DNA of 64,000 nucleotides from Dyadobacter diqingensis (lineage in GTDB: Bacteria; Bacteroidota; Bacteroidia; Cytophagales; Spirosomataceae), in contig NZ_JAMXKF010000002.1 in NCBI RefSeq assembly GCF_024220585.1, positions 753,392 to 817,391 of the forward strand, read 5' to 3'. The notes below the pieces were generated by a model. It ran no database searches. It was not told the DNA's origin and saw only the letters and a list, made by a program, of their open reading frames with translations. Shown in pieces: positions 9,230-18,789 of this stretch (the first letter of the stretch is position 1; every line of letters begins with the position of its first letter). Made by a program: the position numbers and the translations under genes.

Positions 9230-10762
9230 ATGCCACAAGGTCGCAAAGCAGTTATTTTTATTTCATTCATTATCGTATCGGGGCTTGCCCTTTTGCTTTT
9301 GCCAGTTATGTCGTTTACCAGGCAGCAGAAAAGGACAAACATCCTGTTGATTATGTCAGACAACCACTCCTGGAACCATGTAGGTGCTTATGGCGACAAA
9401 ATTGTTAAAACACCCAATATCGACAAACTTGCCAGTCAGGGAATCAGGTTTACACATGCCTTTTGTGCGTCTCCGTCGTGCACACCTGCCCGGGCGGCTT
9501 TGCTGACCGGACAGGAAGTATGGCGGCTGAAAGACGGGGCTAACCTGTGGGGAACACTGCCCGCCGAATTCAAGGTTTACCCTGACCTGCTCGAAGAAAA
9601 TGGATACCAAACCGGCTACGAGGGCAAAGGCTGGGGACCCGGCAATTATCAGGCAGCCGGCAGAAAACGAAACCCCGGCGGCGATCTTTACAAAAGTTTC
9701 GAAAGTTTTCTTAGTGCTAATAAAGCTTCCGGCGGAAAACCCTGGACCTACTGGTTTAGCAGCAAAGATCCGCACCGGCCTTACGAGGTCGGTTCAGGCA
9801 AACGAGCCGGCATTGATCCTGATCGTATAAAAGTGCCGGCTTATCTGCCGGACCATGCGGAAGTAAGGGGAGACATTGCAGATTATTACGCCGCGATACA
9901 GCATTTTGACAGACAGGTGGGAGAATTGATCCGACAACTGAAAGCCGTCGGTGAATATGAAAATACTCTGATCGTCGTTTGCAGTGACAATGGCTGGCAA
10001 ATGCCCCGCGGACTGGCCAATTTATACGACTTCGGGACCCGTGTTCCGCTGATTATCGCCTGGCCGGAAAGAATCAAAACACCCGGAATCGTTGATGAAC
10101 TGGTAAGCCTGAATGACCTTGCTCCCACCTTTCTGCAAATCGCCGGGCTGGAAATTCCCAGAGACATGACTGCCAAAAGTATCGTTCCCCTGTTGGAACG
10201 AGGGAAAACGAAGGACAGTAAATTAACTCTTCACGATGATTTCATTGTGATGGCCCGCGAGAGGCATGCCTTCGTCCGCCAAAACGGTCTTGGTTATCCT
10301 GCCCGGGCGATCCGCACCCGACGTTACCTGTTCATCCGAAATTACGAGCCTGACCGCTGGCCGGCAGGTGACCCGCCCCTGTACGGTGACCTTGATGCGC
10401 ACATGCTCCATTATCCCGCCCCCACCAAGTTATTCATGCTTAAAAACAAGGATGAAAATACTGTAAAACCACTCTTTGATATTGGTTTTGCCAGGCGTCC
10501 GGTTTATGAGCTCTACGATCTTCATAAAGATCCCGACCAGCTAAAAAATGTGGCAGGAAAACCCGGCTATCAGACGATACAAAATGAGCTGAGCCAGAAA
10601 ATGGAGGAATACCTGACCAACACTAAAGATCCCCGAGCTTTACATACTGCAATAATCTGGGACACAGCTCCCTATTATAACGACCGTGATAAAAAACCAC
10701 GACCGGGTAAGCACGCCATAGAGCTCCTGAATTTGAAAGAGGAATATGACTATCTGAAATAA
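9230..10762 (+). CDS. Secreted S1 sulfatase, sulfamidase-like, with C-T-P-A-R active-site motif
   Basis: 510 residues; N-terminal hydrophobic signal or anchor (about 8-27). TNILLIMSDNHSWNHVGAYGD starts the catalytic domain, with Asp-Asn where Asp-Asp is usual. The modified-cysteine motif is C-T-P-A-R (Cys84). This still fits the general C-x-P-x-R rule, but lacks the Ser present in all other Cys-type sulfatases of this island except the two C-x-P-T-R enzymes. G-K-G-W-G-P-G, P-H-R-P-Y, S-D-N-G-W and N-Y-E-P-D-R-W-P are shared with the two neighbouring sulfatases. It is the first gene of a two-sulfatase operon with the 10819 gene (56 bases between them). Confidence 0.92.
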   Translation: MPQGRKAVIFISFIIVSGLALLLLPVMSFTRQQKRTNILLIMSDNHSWNHVGAYGDKIVKTPNIDKLASQGIRFTHAFCASPSCTPARAALLTGQEVWRLKDGANLWGTLPAEFKVYPDLLEENGYQTGYEGKGWGPGNYQAAGRKRNPGGDLYKSFESFLSANKASGGKPWTYWFSSKDPHRPYEVGSGKRAGIDPDRIKVPAYLPDHAEVRGDIADYYAAIQHFDRQVGELIRQLKAVGEYENTLIVVCSDNGWQMPRGLANLYDFGTRVPLIIAWPERIKTPGIVDELVSLNDLAPTFLQIAGLEIPRDMTAKSIVPLLERGKTKDSKLTLHDDFIVMARERHAFVRQNGLGYPARAIRTRRYLFIRNYEPDRWPAGDPPLYGDLDAHMLHYPAPTKLFMLKNKDENTVKPLFDIGFARRPVYELYDLHKDPDQLKNVAGKPGYQTIQNELSQKMEEYLTNTKDPRALHTAIIWDTAPYYNDRDKKPRPGKHAIELLNLKEEYDYLK

Positions 10763-10818
10763 CAATAGGATTCGAGGTTCTGGGAGCAAGAAATCATTGA
10801 TAAAGAAAAACTCAATTT

Positions 10819-12345
10819 ATGTCAGTATTCAAATGTTTTACTGTTCTGATCACGGTCGTTCTGACGGTCTACAGTGTGAAACCTCGTGAAGCCTATTCGG
10901 ACCACGCCCCGGAAAAAAGGCCCAATATTCTCTTCGTCATCGCAGATGACCAGTCCTACCCTCATGCCGGTGCTTATGGATATCAGGCTGCCAGGACACC
11001 TCATTTTGACCGGATTGCCAGCGAAGGTGTGCTTTTCACCAATGCATTTTCCGCGTCGCCGGGATGCAGTCCATCCCGGGCGGCTATTCTCACCGGCCTC
11101 AATTGCTGGCAAATTAAGGAAGCCGGAACCCATGCCAGCAGTTTCCCAACGGAATTTCAGGTGTTTCCTGACCTTCTTGAAAAGGCTGGATACAAGGTCG
11201 GGTATACGGGTAAGGGATGGAGCCCGGGTGACTTCAAAGCATCGGGCCGAAGCCGAAATCCTGCGGGGGATGCTTTTCTGGACCAAAAACAACAAAGTCC
11301 GAAAGGCATTTCTGATGTCGACTATGCAGGAAACTTTAAAACATTTTATGACGAAAAAGAGAAAGACAAACCTTTCTTTTTCTGGTTGGGAACACATGAG
11401 CCACATCGCACCTATCAAAAAGGTATAGGTGCCGCCAACGGTTTTGATAGCAATAAAGTAAAAGTTCCGCCATTTTTGCCGGACGTGCCCGAAGTACGCA
11501 GCGACATTCTGGATTATCTGTATGAAATACAATGGTTTGATACCCAACTCGGGAAAGTGCTCAAACAGCTGGAACAATCCGGAGAACTTGACAATACACT
11601 GATTGTTGTTACTGCCGACAACGGCATGTCTTTTCCCCGTGCGAAAGCCAATGTGTATGAATACGGAATCCACGTGCCGCTGGCGATACGATGGGGGAAT
11701 CAAATCCGGAAAGGTTTCAAAACAAATGATCTGGTAAGCCTGATTGACGTTTATGCTACTTTTCTTGAAGTCGGGAAAGCCGCTTTGCCTGCCTACCCTA
11801 TTGAAAGCAAGAGTTTGCTGCCCTTGCTGAAATCAGGAAAAAGTAACCGCGAAGCGATATTCTCCTCCCGTGAACGGCATTCATCGTCCCGTTACAACAA
11901 CCTGGGTTATCCGCAGCGAAGCATCAGAACTGCGCAATATTTGTTTATCAAAAACTATAAACCGGATCGCTGGCCGGCTGGTGATCCGCAAAAAATCGAT
12001 GCGAACGGAAAGCTGGAAGCGCCAAACACAGCGTTTCATGACATAGACGAGTCTGCCGACAACATCGTGATCCGTGAATGGAGGGACCCGAAGATTGCGC
12101 CTTATTTCCACTTGGCAACGGATAAGCGCCCGGCCGAGGAGTTTTATGATATTGTGAACGATCCGGGCTGTCTGCAAAATCTGATCGGCGACAAACAGTA
12201 TCTCCAACAAATCGGTAAGCTCAGAAGCAAACTGACCGATTATCAGCGAACAACCAAAGATCCACGCGAAACCGGTAACGGCGATTATCTCGATTCCTTT
12301 CCCCGATTGAATGGCGAGATCCGTAATTTTCCTGCACCAAAATGA
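10819..12345 (+). CDS. Secreted S1 sulfatase, sulfamidase-like
   Basis: 508 residues starting at an ATG preceded by an A-rich stretch, with an N-terminal hydrophobic signal. The formylglycine motif C-S-P-S-R has Cys83 and the metal site starts RPNILFVIADDQ. Closest in the window to the preceding gene: both have G-K-G-W-x-P-G followed by A-x-G-R and N-P-x-G, plus P-H-R-x-Y and A/S-D-N-G. The pair probably arose by tandem duplication and is cotranscribed. A bidirectional terminator lies downstream, facing the convergent arylsulfatase gene. Confidence 0.92.
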   Translation: MSVFKCFTVLITVVLTVYSVKPREAYSDHAPEKRPNILFVIADDQSYPHAGAYGYQAARTPHFDRIASEGVLFTNAFSASPGCSPSRAAILTGLNCWQIKEAGTHASSFPTEFQVFPDLLEKAGYKVGYTGKGWSPGDFKASGRSRNPAGDAFLDQKQQSPKGISDVDYAGNFKTFYDEKEKDKPFFFWLGTHEPHRTYQKGIGAANGFDSNKVKVPPFLPDVPEVRSDILDYLYEIQWFDTQLGKVLKQLEQSGELDNTLIVVTADNGMSFPRAKANVYEYGIHVPLAIRWGNQIRKGFKTNDLVSLIDVYATFLEVGKAALPAYPIESKSLLPLLKSGKSNREAIFSSRERHSSSRYNNLGYPQRSIRTAQYLFIKNYKPDRWPAGDPQKIDANGKLEAPNTAFHDIDESADNIVIREWRDPKIAPYFHLATDKRPAEEFYDIVNDPGCLQNLIGDKQYLQQIGKLRSKLTDYQRTTKDPRETGNGDYLDSFPRLNGEIRNFPAPK

Positions 12346-12382
12346 AACCATAGCTGTTTCCAAACAATCAGCGGAACCCCTT

Positions 12383-12417
12383 AAAAAAGGGACAGGAAGT
12401 ATCCCTGCCCCTTTTTT
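12383..12417. terminator. Bidirectional intrinsic terminator between convergent sulfatases
   Basis: AAAAAAGGG (12383-12391) pairs with CCCTTTTTT (12409-12417), with an inner CAGG/CCTG stem and single-base bulges; the A- and T-runs make it work on both strands. It lies between the plus-strand gene ending at 12345 and the minus-strand gene ending at 12472. Confidence 0.85.
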
Positions 12418-12471
12418 AATCTTTTTGGAAATACTCTTCGTCTGAACGAATTTCACTCATTGAAGAATTCA

Positions 12472-14751
12472 CTAAAAATCAATCACTACCTTTTTCAGAT
12501 TACCTGCAAAAGGATACGGTGACTTATAGCTGTCTGATACCGCCGTATTGTCATCTTTGCCAACGGATATCCCGTCCCAAGCATCTTTAAATGTGGCATT
12601 GACAAATTGTTTTTCTCCGACTTTCTGGTCATTGATGTAAATGGAGGCAACACCATTTTTGGTCGCCTTGTTGGCCTGAAAAACAAACCTGACCGTCGAC
12701 TTGCCAACCGGTATGCTTTGCGTACCTGAATTTACACTCTCCTTTTCAGACGAAAAATTGTGGACAGCCTGTAATTTCCTGTCCTGAACAAACAGGCTCA
12801 AACCTCCGAATTGCCCGCCGATTGCAAACAAAACACCTTCCTGTTTTACATCAGCCACATCCACATGGGCAGTAATGGTGAAGGACCGGTTGTTAAAATC
12901 GGGCGCTTCGGTCAGATGTGTAAGGCCGTTATAGAGCACAATCTGTTTCTTTCCCTCAAAAAAATCGGGTTCCTTATCCCGCTCATTTTGGCCTCCGCTT
13001 CGCAGGGGATAAACATTGTATTTCGTGGCTTCACGGTCAAAAACCGCTTTTAATTCCGTCAGTTTTTCCGGATTTGTTTTGGCCAGATCAACACGTTCAT
13101 TAAAGTCGTCCTCAATCCTGAACAATTCCCAGGTATCATTTTCAAATGGCTCTCCCCTTTTATGAAACGCACCGGCTTTCCAGCCATCCTTGTAAACAGA
13201 CCGCGTCCCTCCTATTTCATAATATTGTACGGTATGGTTATTGGCAGCATTGCGATTCTGGATGGAAGAAGCAAAACGGATACCCTCCAGGGAATCCTGT
13301 TTAATGCCGTTAATCGTTTCTACCTTTTTCGCCCCGACAAGTTCAAGCGTGGTTGGCAAAATATCAGCTACGTGGGTATATTGGTTACGGATGCCTCCTC
13401 TATCTTTTATCTTATCCGGCCAGAAAACGATCAGCGGGTTGTGCGTGCCTCCTTCTCCGTTAGCTTCGGCCTTGAAATAACGGAAAGGTGTATTCGTGGC
13501 CTGTGCCCAGCCTATCGGATACAACACATTCGATCTCGCTGTTCCGATAAGATCGATGTTGTCCAGATCTCTTTTGATGTCGTCAGCCTGAGCGTTATTG
13601 GCGCCGATACCAAAATTGGTACGGCCATTTTCGCCGCCTGCCCGCGCCGATCCGTTATCACCTATGGATAAAAATATCAGACTGTTATCCAGCTGATCGA
13701 TGTCTTTCAAATACTTGACCAAACGGCCGATCTCGTGGTCAAGATGGGCGAGATAACCCGCATAAACTTCGATATGACGGATAAAAAGTCGTTTCTCGTC
13801 CGCTGACAAACTATCCCATTTTTTTACGCCACCATTACCAGGCGCCAGCTTGACATAGGCCGGTACGACGCCCAATTTTTTCTGACGTGCCAATACTTCC
13901 TCACGGTACCAGTCCCAGCCCTTATCAAATTTGCCTTTGAATTTATCGCTCCAAACTTTGTCCACCTGATGAGGCGAATGGGTCGCTGCCGGCCCGTAGT
14001 ACAGGAAAAAAGGTTTTTCAGGTGCAGCCGATTTCTGATTTGCGATGTAGGTGATCGCGCGGTCGGTAATCAGCTCTGACAACAGTTTTTTGTCATCATA
14101 ATCCTTCTCGATTTTGTTGGTTCCCTCCCACAATATTGGCCGATACTGGTCCGTAGCCCCGCCGATAAAGCCGAAATACTTGTCGAAGCCCCTGCCAACG
14201 GGCCAGCGATTGAAGGGGCCGGCCTGCGTCTGATCTCTTTTAGGCGTCAAATGCCATTTACCTACCGCGAAAGTATTATACCCCTGTTCCCTGAGAATTT
14301 CACTGACAAATCCTTTTTCAAATGGTATCACACGATCGTAACCGGGCGTAGCCGCACCAGCGTTGCTTCCTACGTGTGCCGAATGATGATTTCTTCCGGT
14401 CAGCAAAGCCGTGCGGGTTGGCGAGCAAACTCCGGTCGTATGGAAATTGGTATATCTCAATCCATTGTTGGCCAAACTATCGATGTTGGGCGTCGGAATA
14501 AGTCCGCCAAACGCTGATGCTGATCCGTAACCGATATCATCAATGAGAATGTAGATAATGTTCGGGGAGTTTTTGGCTGCCAAAACCTGATGTTCGGTCA
14601 GCGATGTTTTTGTTTCAGCAACCGTTTTCCCGATTTTGCCTTGCCAGGGTTGTTGAGGCGTGTACTGCGCAGCGGCCTCCTGCGTATTCAAAGTCAATCC
14701 CAGGGCAACTGCTATTGCCAGATGTTTTAGTCCGATCATTTGTTTTTCCAT
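12472..14751 (-). CDS. Secreted arylsulfatase with C-terminal LamG/concanavalin-like domain
   Basis: I use the ATG at 14751 (M-E-K-Q-M-I-G); the frame opens six codons earlier only with a TTG. Signal peptide ends E-A-A-A-Q. The motif is C-S-P-T-R (Cys109), followed by L-T-G-R-N-H-H-S-A-H-V-G, and T-P-G-Y-D and F-A-V-G-K-W-H-L-T as in the Pseudomonas AtsA type of arylsulfatase. Pseudomonas AtsA is about 530 residues; this protein has roughly 200 more, and the added part (from about residue 580) reads as a beta-sandwich LamG-like domain (NGLTHLTEAPDFNNRSFTITAHV, VASIYINDQKVGEKQ), which could bind substrate. Last gene of the SusC-SusD-sulfatase-sulfatase operon and a paralogue of the gene before it. 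Confidence 0.93.
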   Translation of the reverse strand: MEKQMIGLKHLAIAVALGLTLNTQEAAAQYTPQQPWQGKIGKTVAETKTSLTEHQVLAAKNSPNIIYILIDDIGYGSASAFGGLIPTPNIDSLANNGLRYTNFHTTGVCSPTRTALLTGRNHHSAHVGSNAGAATPGYDRVIPFEKGFVSEILREQGYNTFAVGKWHLTPKRDQTQAGPFNRWPVGRGFDKYFGFIGGATDQYRPILWEGTNKIEKDYDDKKLLSELITDRAITYIANQKSAAPEKPFFLYYGPAATHSPHQVDKVWSDKFKGKFDKGWDWYREEVLARQKKLGVVPAYVKLAPGNGGVKKWDSLSADEKRLFIRHIEVYAGYLAHLDHEIGRLVKYLKDIDQLDNSLIFLSIGDNGSARAGGENGRTNFGIGANNAQADDIKRDLDNIDLIGTARSNVLYPIGWAQATNTPFRYFKAEANGEGGTHNPLIVFWPDKIKDRGGIRNQYTHVADILPTTLELVGAKKVETINGIKQDSLEGIRFASSIQNRNAANNHTVQYYEIGGTRSVYKDGWKAGAFHKRGEPFENDTWELFRIEDDFNERVDLAKTNPEKLTELKAVFDREATKYNVYPLRSGGQNERDKEPDFFEGKKQIVLYNGLTHLTEAPDFNNRSFTITAHVDVADVKQEGVLFAIGGQFGGLSLFVQDRKLQAVHNFSSEKESVNSGTQSIPVGKSTVRFVFQANKATKNGVASIYINDQKVGEKQFVNATFKDAWDGISVGKDDNTAVSDSYKSPYPFAGNLKKVVIDF

Positions 14752-14810
14752 TTTCTTATGTTTTTTCAAAAGTCACCTCAAAGACTTTGTTATTTAATCG
14801 CGAAGAACGG

Positions 14811-14862
14811 ATCATGAGCAGGGCTGCGTTCCGTGGCCGGTTTGCAGTCTCCCGCTCATGAT
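14811..14862. other. Three-tier stem-loop between the two arylsulfatase genes
   Basis: ATCATGAGC (14811-14819) pairs with GCTCATGAT (14854-14862). Inside it GGG (14821-14823) can pair with CCC (14851-14853), and CTGC (14824-14827) with GCAG (14844-14847). No T-run follows on the coding (minus) strand, so it is more likely an RNA-stability or processing element than a terminator. Confidence 0.5.
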
Positions 14863-14869
14863 GTTTCCT

Positions 14870-17155
14870 TTATATTTTTTCAATCACTACGTCTTTCAAC
14901 ACTCCGGTGAAGCTAAACGGCGCTTTGTAAGCCGGCGTGACCGTGGTACCCACATCACTTCCAACTTCCAGCCCCTCATACCCGCTGCCTGCCGTTGCAA
15001 TGGCTCCGAGATTTAGCGTTCCCGCTTTTTCATTGTTGATATACAGCGTTACTTCCTTTTCCTTCTTGTTATCGCTGTATAAAAGCTGGGCTTTAAAGGT
15101 GATATCGCCGGTCGGGATCGGTTTGTCCGAGCTCAGTTCCAACACTTTGCCCTCCGAATTGTAAGCAAAAACAAGCTTGCTGTTTTTCACATAAAAGCTA
15201 AGTCCGGACAACGTATTTCCATAGGACAGCAAAACGCCCTCAGCGCCTTTGGCAGGTATGACCGCGTGAGCGGAAATGGCGTAAGATGCGTTCGAAAAAC
15301 GAAAAGCAGAACTACCCGTGTAGTGTGTTTCAGGATACAATGTCACCTTTTTCCTGCCGTCGAAAATACTCTGGTTGGCAGTTTCCCATTTATCTTTCAG
15401 CGGATATACATTGTATTTCCAGGCCTCCTTATCGAACACCTCGGCAAGCTCTTTTACCTTTTCCGGATTTTTAGCCGCCAGGTCATCCAGTTCATTAAAA
15501 TCCTGTTTGAGATTATACAAATGCCACTTTTCCTCGCTTTCCGGAATCCGTTTTGAGCGGTCGCGCGGGAATGATGCTTTCCAGCCATCCTTGTAAATCG
15601 CATAAGATCCGGTCATTTCATGGTATTGCACGTTGTGGCGCTCAGCCGCATTTTTGTTGCCGGCATCGATCGCATAAGCCAGACTGACTCCTTCAATCGG
15701 CTCCTGCGAATAACCGTTGATCACAGCCGGTACCCTGGCACCTGCCAGTTCAAGCGTGGTGGGCAGAATATCGTTCACGTGCGAATATTGATGACGAACC
15801 CCGCCTTTATCCTTTATTTTTCCAGGATAAAAAAGGATGAGCGGATCACGGGTTCCTCCTTCAAAATTACCATAACTTTTGTAGTAACGGAAGGGTGTAT
15901 TGGTTGCTGCCGCCCAGCCATCCGGATAAAGTACAGACGAACTTTCGGTGCCTAACTTGTCAATATTTTTTACATATCGGGATACTGTCTGCTCCGGCGT
16001 TTCGTCTCGTTTGTTTGTTAAAAAACGGCCGATTTCGCGTCCGGCACCTTCAGCTCCATTATCACCAACCAATACCACAACCAGTGTATTTTCCAATTGC
16101 CCGATTTGTTCAATGTGGTTGATGATCCTTCCGATCTCATGGTCGGTGTGGGAAACAAATCCTGCATAAACTTCAATGTAGCGTTCAAAAAGTTTCTTTT
16201 CATCCGCTGACAGTGCATTCCAGTCTTTTACGCCCGGATTTTTCGGTCCCAGTTTGGTATTGGCCGGAACAACGCCCAGTGCCTTTTGATTCTTTAAAAC
16301 AATCTCCTTGTATTGATCCCAGCCAATGTTGAATTTACCCTTATACTTGTCGATCCATTCCTGACCTACCTGATGAGGCGCATGAACCGCGCCCGGCGCG
16401 AAATACAGGAAAAAAGGCTTATCGGGTGCCGCTGCTTTCTGGCCCGAGATATACCCGATCGCTTCATTGGCAAGCAGCTCCGTTACATGTCTTCCCTTCG
16501 CATCTTCGGGCTCACGCTGCGTATCGCGATACAGGATCGGATGCCACTGGTCCGTTGCTGCAACTTCCGGAGAAAACCCGAAATAGTGGTCAAATCCCCT
16601 ACCCGTCGGCCAGCGGTTAAACGGGCCTGCCTGAGTAGCGTCAGCCGGATGTGTAAGGTGATATTTTCCGACGGCAAAAGTGTTGTATCCATTTTCCCGC
16701 AATATTTCTCCAACCGTTGCCTTTTCGAAAGGAAGGTAGCCGTCATATCCCGGCGTGTTGTACGAATTGCTCGCAAAGAAACCGAAATGAACCGAATGCT
16801 GATTTCTTCCCGTCAGCAAAGCGGCCCTGGTGGGCGCACAAAAGGCTGTTGTATGGAAATTCGTAAAACGTAAACCCTGATTGGCCAGACGGTCGATATT
16901 GGGAGTTTCAATTAATCCACCAAAAGCAGATATGGCACCATAACCAATATCGTCGATTTGAATCCATACGATATTGGGTGCACCAGCCGGCGCTTTCGGA
17001 TTATTTTTGGGGGCCGATTCAATGGTTGTTTCAACCGTCTTTCCGATTTTTCCCTCAAAAACTGGCGTCGGGCTATGTTGTGCCAAAGCTGTGCCACCCA
17101 GCAAAAAGGTGAAATATAAAATCCTGATTTTTCTATTGGTCAATACTCGTTTCAT
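14870..17155 (-). CDS. Secreted arylsulfatase with C-terminal LamG/concanavalin-like domain
   Basis: 761 residues with signal peptide ending A-L-A-Q. Motif C-A-P-T-R (Cys106), preceded by N-F-H-T-T-A-F and followed by L-T-G-R-N-Q-H-S-V-H-F-G. It is a clear paralogue of the downstream gene: both begin the mature protein with F/W-x-G-K-I-G-K-T-V, share I-D-D-I-G-Y-G-x-x-S-A-F-G-G-L-I, and carry the same C-terminal beta-sandwich extension of about 180 residues. In AtsA-type enzymes Thr after Pro in C-x-P-T-R is normal. It lies 68 bases after susD in the operon, so the enzyme should act on material imported by that SusCD pair. Periplasmic or outer-surface location is not decided by the sequence. 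Confidence 0.93.
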   Translation of the reverse strand: MKRVLTNRKIRILYFTFLLGGTALAQHSPTPVFEGKIGKTVETTIESAPKNNPKAPAGAPNIVWIQIDDIGYGAISAFGGLIETPNIDRLANQGLRFTNFHTTAFCAPTRAALLTGRNQHSVHFGFFASNSYNTPGYDGYLPFEKATVGEILRENGYNTFAVGKYHLTHPADATQAGPFNRWPTGRGFDHYFGFSPEVAATDQWHPILYRDTQREPEDAKGRHVTELLANEAIGYISGQKAAAPDKPFFLYFAPGAVHAPHQVGQEWIDKYKGKFNIGWDQYKEIVLKNQKALGVVPANTKLGPKNPGVKDWNALSADEKKLFERYIEVYAGFVSHTDHEIGRIINHIEQIGQLENTLVVVLVGDNGAEGAGREIGRFLTNKRDETPEQTVSRYVKNIDKLGTESSSVLYPDGWAAATNTPFRYYKSYGNFEGGTRDPLILFYPGKIKDKGGVRHQYSHVNDILPTTLELAGARVPAVINGYSQEPIEGVSLAYAIDAGNKNAAERHNVQYHEMTGSYAIYKDGWKASFPRDRSKRIPESEEKWHLYNLKQDFNELDDLAAKNPEKVKELAEVFDKEAWKYNVYPLKDKWETANQSIFDGRKKVTLYPETHYTGSSAFRFSNASYAISAHAVIPAKGAEGVLLSYGNTLSGLSFYVKNSKLVFAYNSEGKVLELSSDKPIPTGDITFKAQLLYSDNKKEKEVTLYINNEKAGTLNLGAIATAGSGYEGLEVGSDVGTTVTPAYKAPFSFTGVLKDVVIEKI

Positions 17156-17223
17156 GTTGTTTCAATTATTGTGTTGAAATAATTTCAGTAAAACCAGTCG
17201 TTAACTGTATCGTTGCGACAGAA

Positions 17224-18765
17224 TTACCATCCCGGATTCTGATGCCCCCGCAGCTTCGGGTTATTGTCAATTTCCTGCTGTGGAATCGGATACAGGTAAT
17301 GTTTTTGTGCTGCGTTGGTTTTGCCGACCGCGTGTAAGGATTTGATCAGATAAGAATCCGAACCCGTTAGCGGCTTATACCGTATCAGATCAAACCAGCG
17401 GGAATATTCAAACACAAATTCCAGGCGACGGTCAATCCGCAGCGAATCCCGAAACTGTGCCTGCGTCAGACCGGGCGTCAGATCGCCAAGACCAGCACGC
17501 TTCCTGACTTTGTTGTAGGATGCATAAGCGGCAGAAGTGGGGCCATCCTGTTCATTTACAGCTTCGGCATGTATGAGCAAAACGTCAGAGAAACGCAGGA
17601 TCGAGACATTAGCAGCAGATTGCGCCAGATTGCCAGCCTGGGCAGGATCCCACCATTTATTAAAATGGGGATTGGGCACATTCTCGCCCGTAGCTGGATT
17701 TTTCACCGTCAGCTGATAGGTTCGCCCATTCGACGGACTGACAATGGACGTGATAAACGAGACATCGCGGCGTTTGTCTTTGGCGGAATACAACTGGTAT
17801 ATTCCGGGCATCGGCTGTTCCGCGAAGTTTCCGTTTAAACCGGGGATCCCCGTAGGTGCCTCACGCTGCGCCTGGTTGTTGCCGTGTGAATCGGCGTTGG
17901 CCTCAAACTGTGCGGAGAAAATATGTTCCACTCCGTTTTTGTAAGCGGGTAAAAACACCTGTGAATAGTCTGCAAACAGCGCATAACCAAACGGTCCGGT
18001 AATCACCTCGTTGCTTTTTGCAATAGCATTGGCATAATCATATCGTGTCAGATACACTTTTGCCAACAGCGATTTTGCCGCACCTCCGGTTGCCCGGCCT
18101 GCATCTCCAGCCGCATATTTGGCAGCCGCATTACTGAATCGCTCATTAGGCAATCCCTCGGCATCGGTAAGATCTTTTATGATCTGCTGATAAACCTGCT
18201 CCGCAGGTGCACGCTCCACGTACAGGTCTTCCGGTGTCAGGCCTGTTGTTTCTTGTAAAACGAGCGGAACATCCCCATACAGCCGCACCAGATTGAAATA
18301 GTACAAGGCCCGTAAAAACTTCGCTTCCAAAACCAGTCTGGCGCGGAGTTTTTCATCGATTTTAACGATGCCGGGAATTTTTTCAATCGCAATGTTGGCA
18401 CGGTTAATCGCGTCATAATGCTGCTGCCATATTTCCCTGACCCGCTGTCCCGTAGAAGAATGCGACAACACGGCCTGTGACCGAACATCAGCATTGGTGG
18501 CTCCCGGACCCGGTTGCACGTCGTCGGACATCATATCCATCCCAGTCGAAAAAAGCACCAGATAGGGTGTCTGACCGGAAGCATTTAAACGGAAATAAAT
18601 ACTGTTCACGCCGGCAATGGCGTCTGCTTCATTCTTGAAAAACTGATCCGAGGATACAAACGATCTGGGAGATTCTTCCAGATCTACACACCCCAGGAGG
18701 ACCGCCGGAAAAACGCCCGCAGCCAATATCTTTTTTATTGTTTTACTATTGAATCTGAACTTCAT
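17224..18765 (-). CDS. SusD/RagB-family outer-membrane lipoprotein
   Basis: 513 residues, a normal SusD length. Lipobox V-L-L-G-C with Cys26, then a SusD_N start (VDLEESPRSFVSSDQFFKNEADAIAG). The TPR-helix signatures follow: LVLEAKFLRALYYFNLVRLYGDVPLVL and AAKSLLAKVYLTRYDYANAIAKSNEV. The C-terminal block contains RRLEFVFEYSRWFDLIRYKP and ends L-Y-P-I-P-Q-Q-E-I-D-N-N-P, the standard RagB/SusD ending. It lies 24 bases after susC and is followed by two sulfatases, so it most likely binds a sulfated or sulfur-containing ligand at the cell surface. Co-regulated through the susC leader. Confidence 0.95.
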   Translation of the reverse strand: MKFRFNSKTIKKILAAGVFPAVLLGCVDLEESPRSFVSSDQFFKNEADAIAGVNSIYFRLNASGQTPYLVLFSTGMDMMSDDVQPGPGATNADVRSQAVLSHSSTGQRVREIWQQHYDAINRANIAIEKIPGIVKIDEKLRARLVLEAKFLRALYYFNLVRLYGDVPLVLQETTGLTPEDLYVERAPAEQVYQQIIKDLTDAEGLPNERFSNAAAKYAAGDAGRATGGAAKSLLAKVYLTRYDYANAIAKSNEVITGPFGYALFADYSQVFLPAYKNGVEHIFSAQFEANADSHGNNQAQREAPTGIPGLNGNFAEQPMPGIYQLYSAKDKRRDVSFITSIVSPSNGRTYQLTVKNPATGENVPNPHFNKWWDPAQAGNLAQSAANVSILRFSDVLLIHAEAVNEQDGPTSAAYASYNKVRKRAGLGDLTPGLTQAQFRDSLRIDRRLEFVFEYSRWFDLIRYKPLTGSDSYLIKSLHAVGKTNAAQKHYLYPIPQQEIDNNPKLRGHQNPGW

Positions 18766-18789
18766 AACATCAGGTTTTAATACGTTTCG

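Noticed and set aside
10822-11703. 293-codon open frame antisense to a sulfatase
   Set aside because: It mirrors the codon pattern of the sulfatase on the other strand, has no domain and no own start region; the sulfatase is clearly real.
13162-13671. 169-codon plus-strand frame inside an arylsulfatase gene
   Set aside because: Shadow of the sulfatase reading frame; no protein-like pattern.
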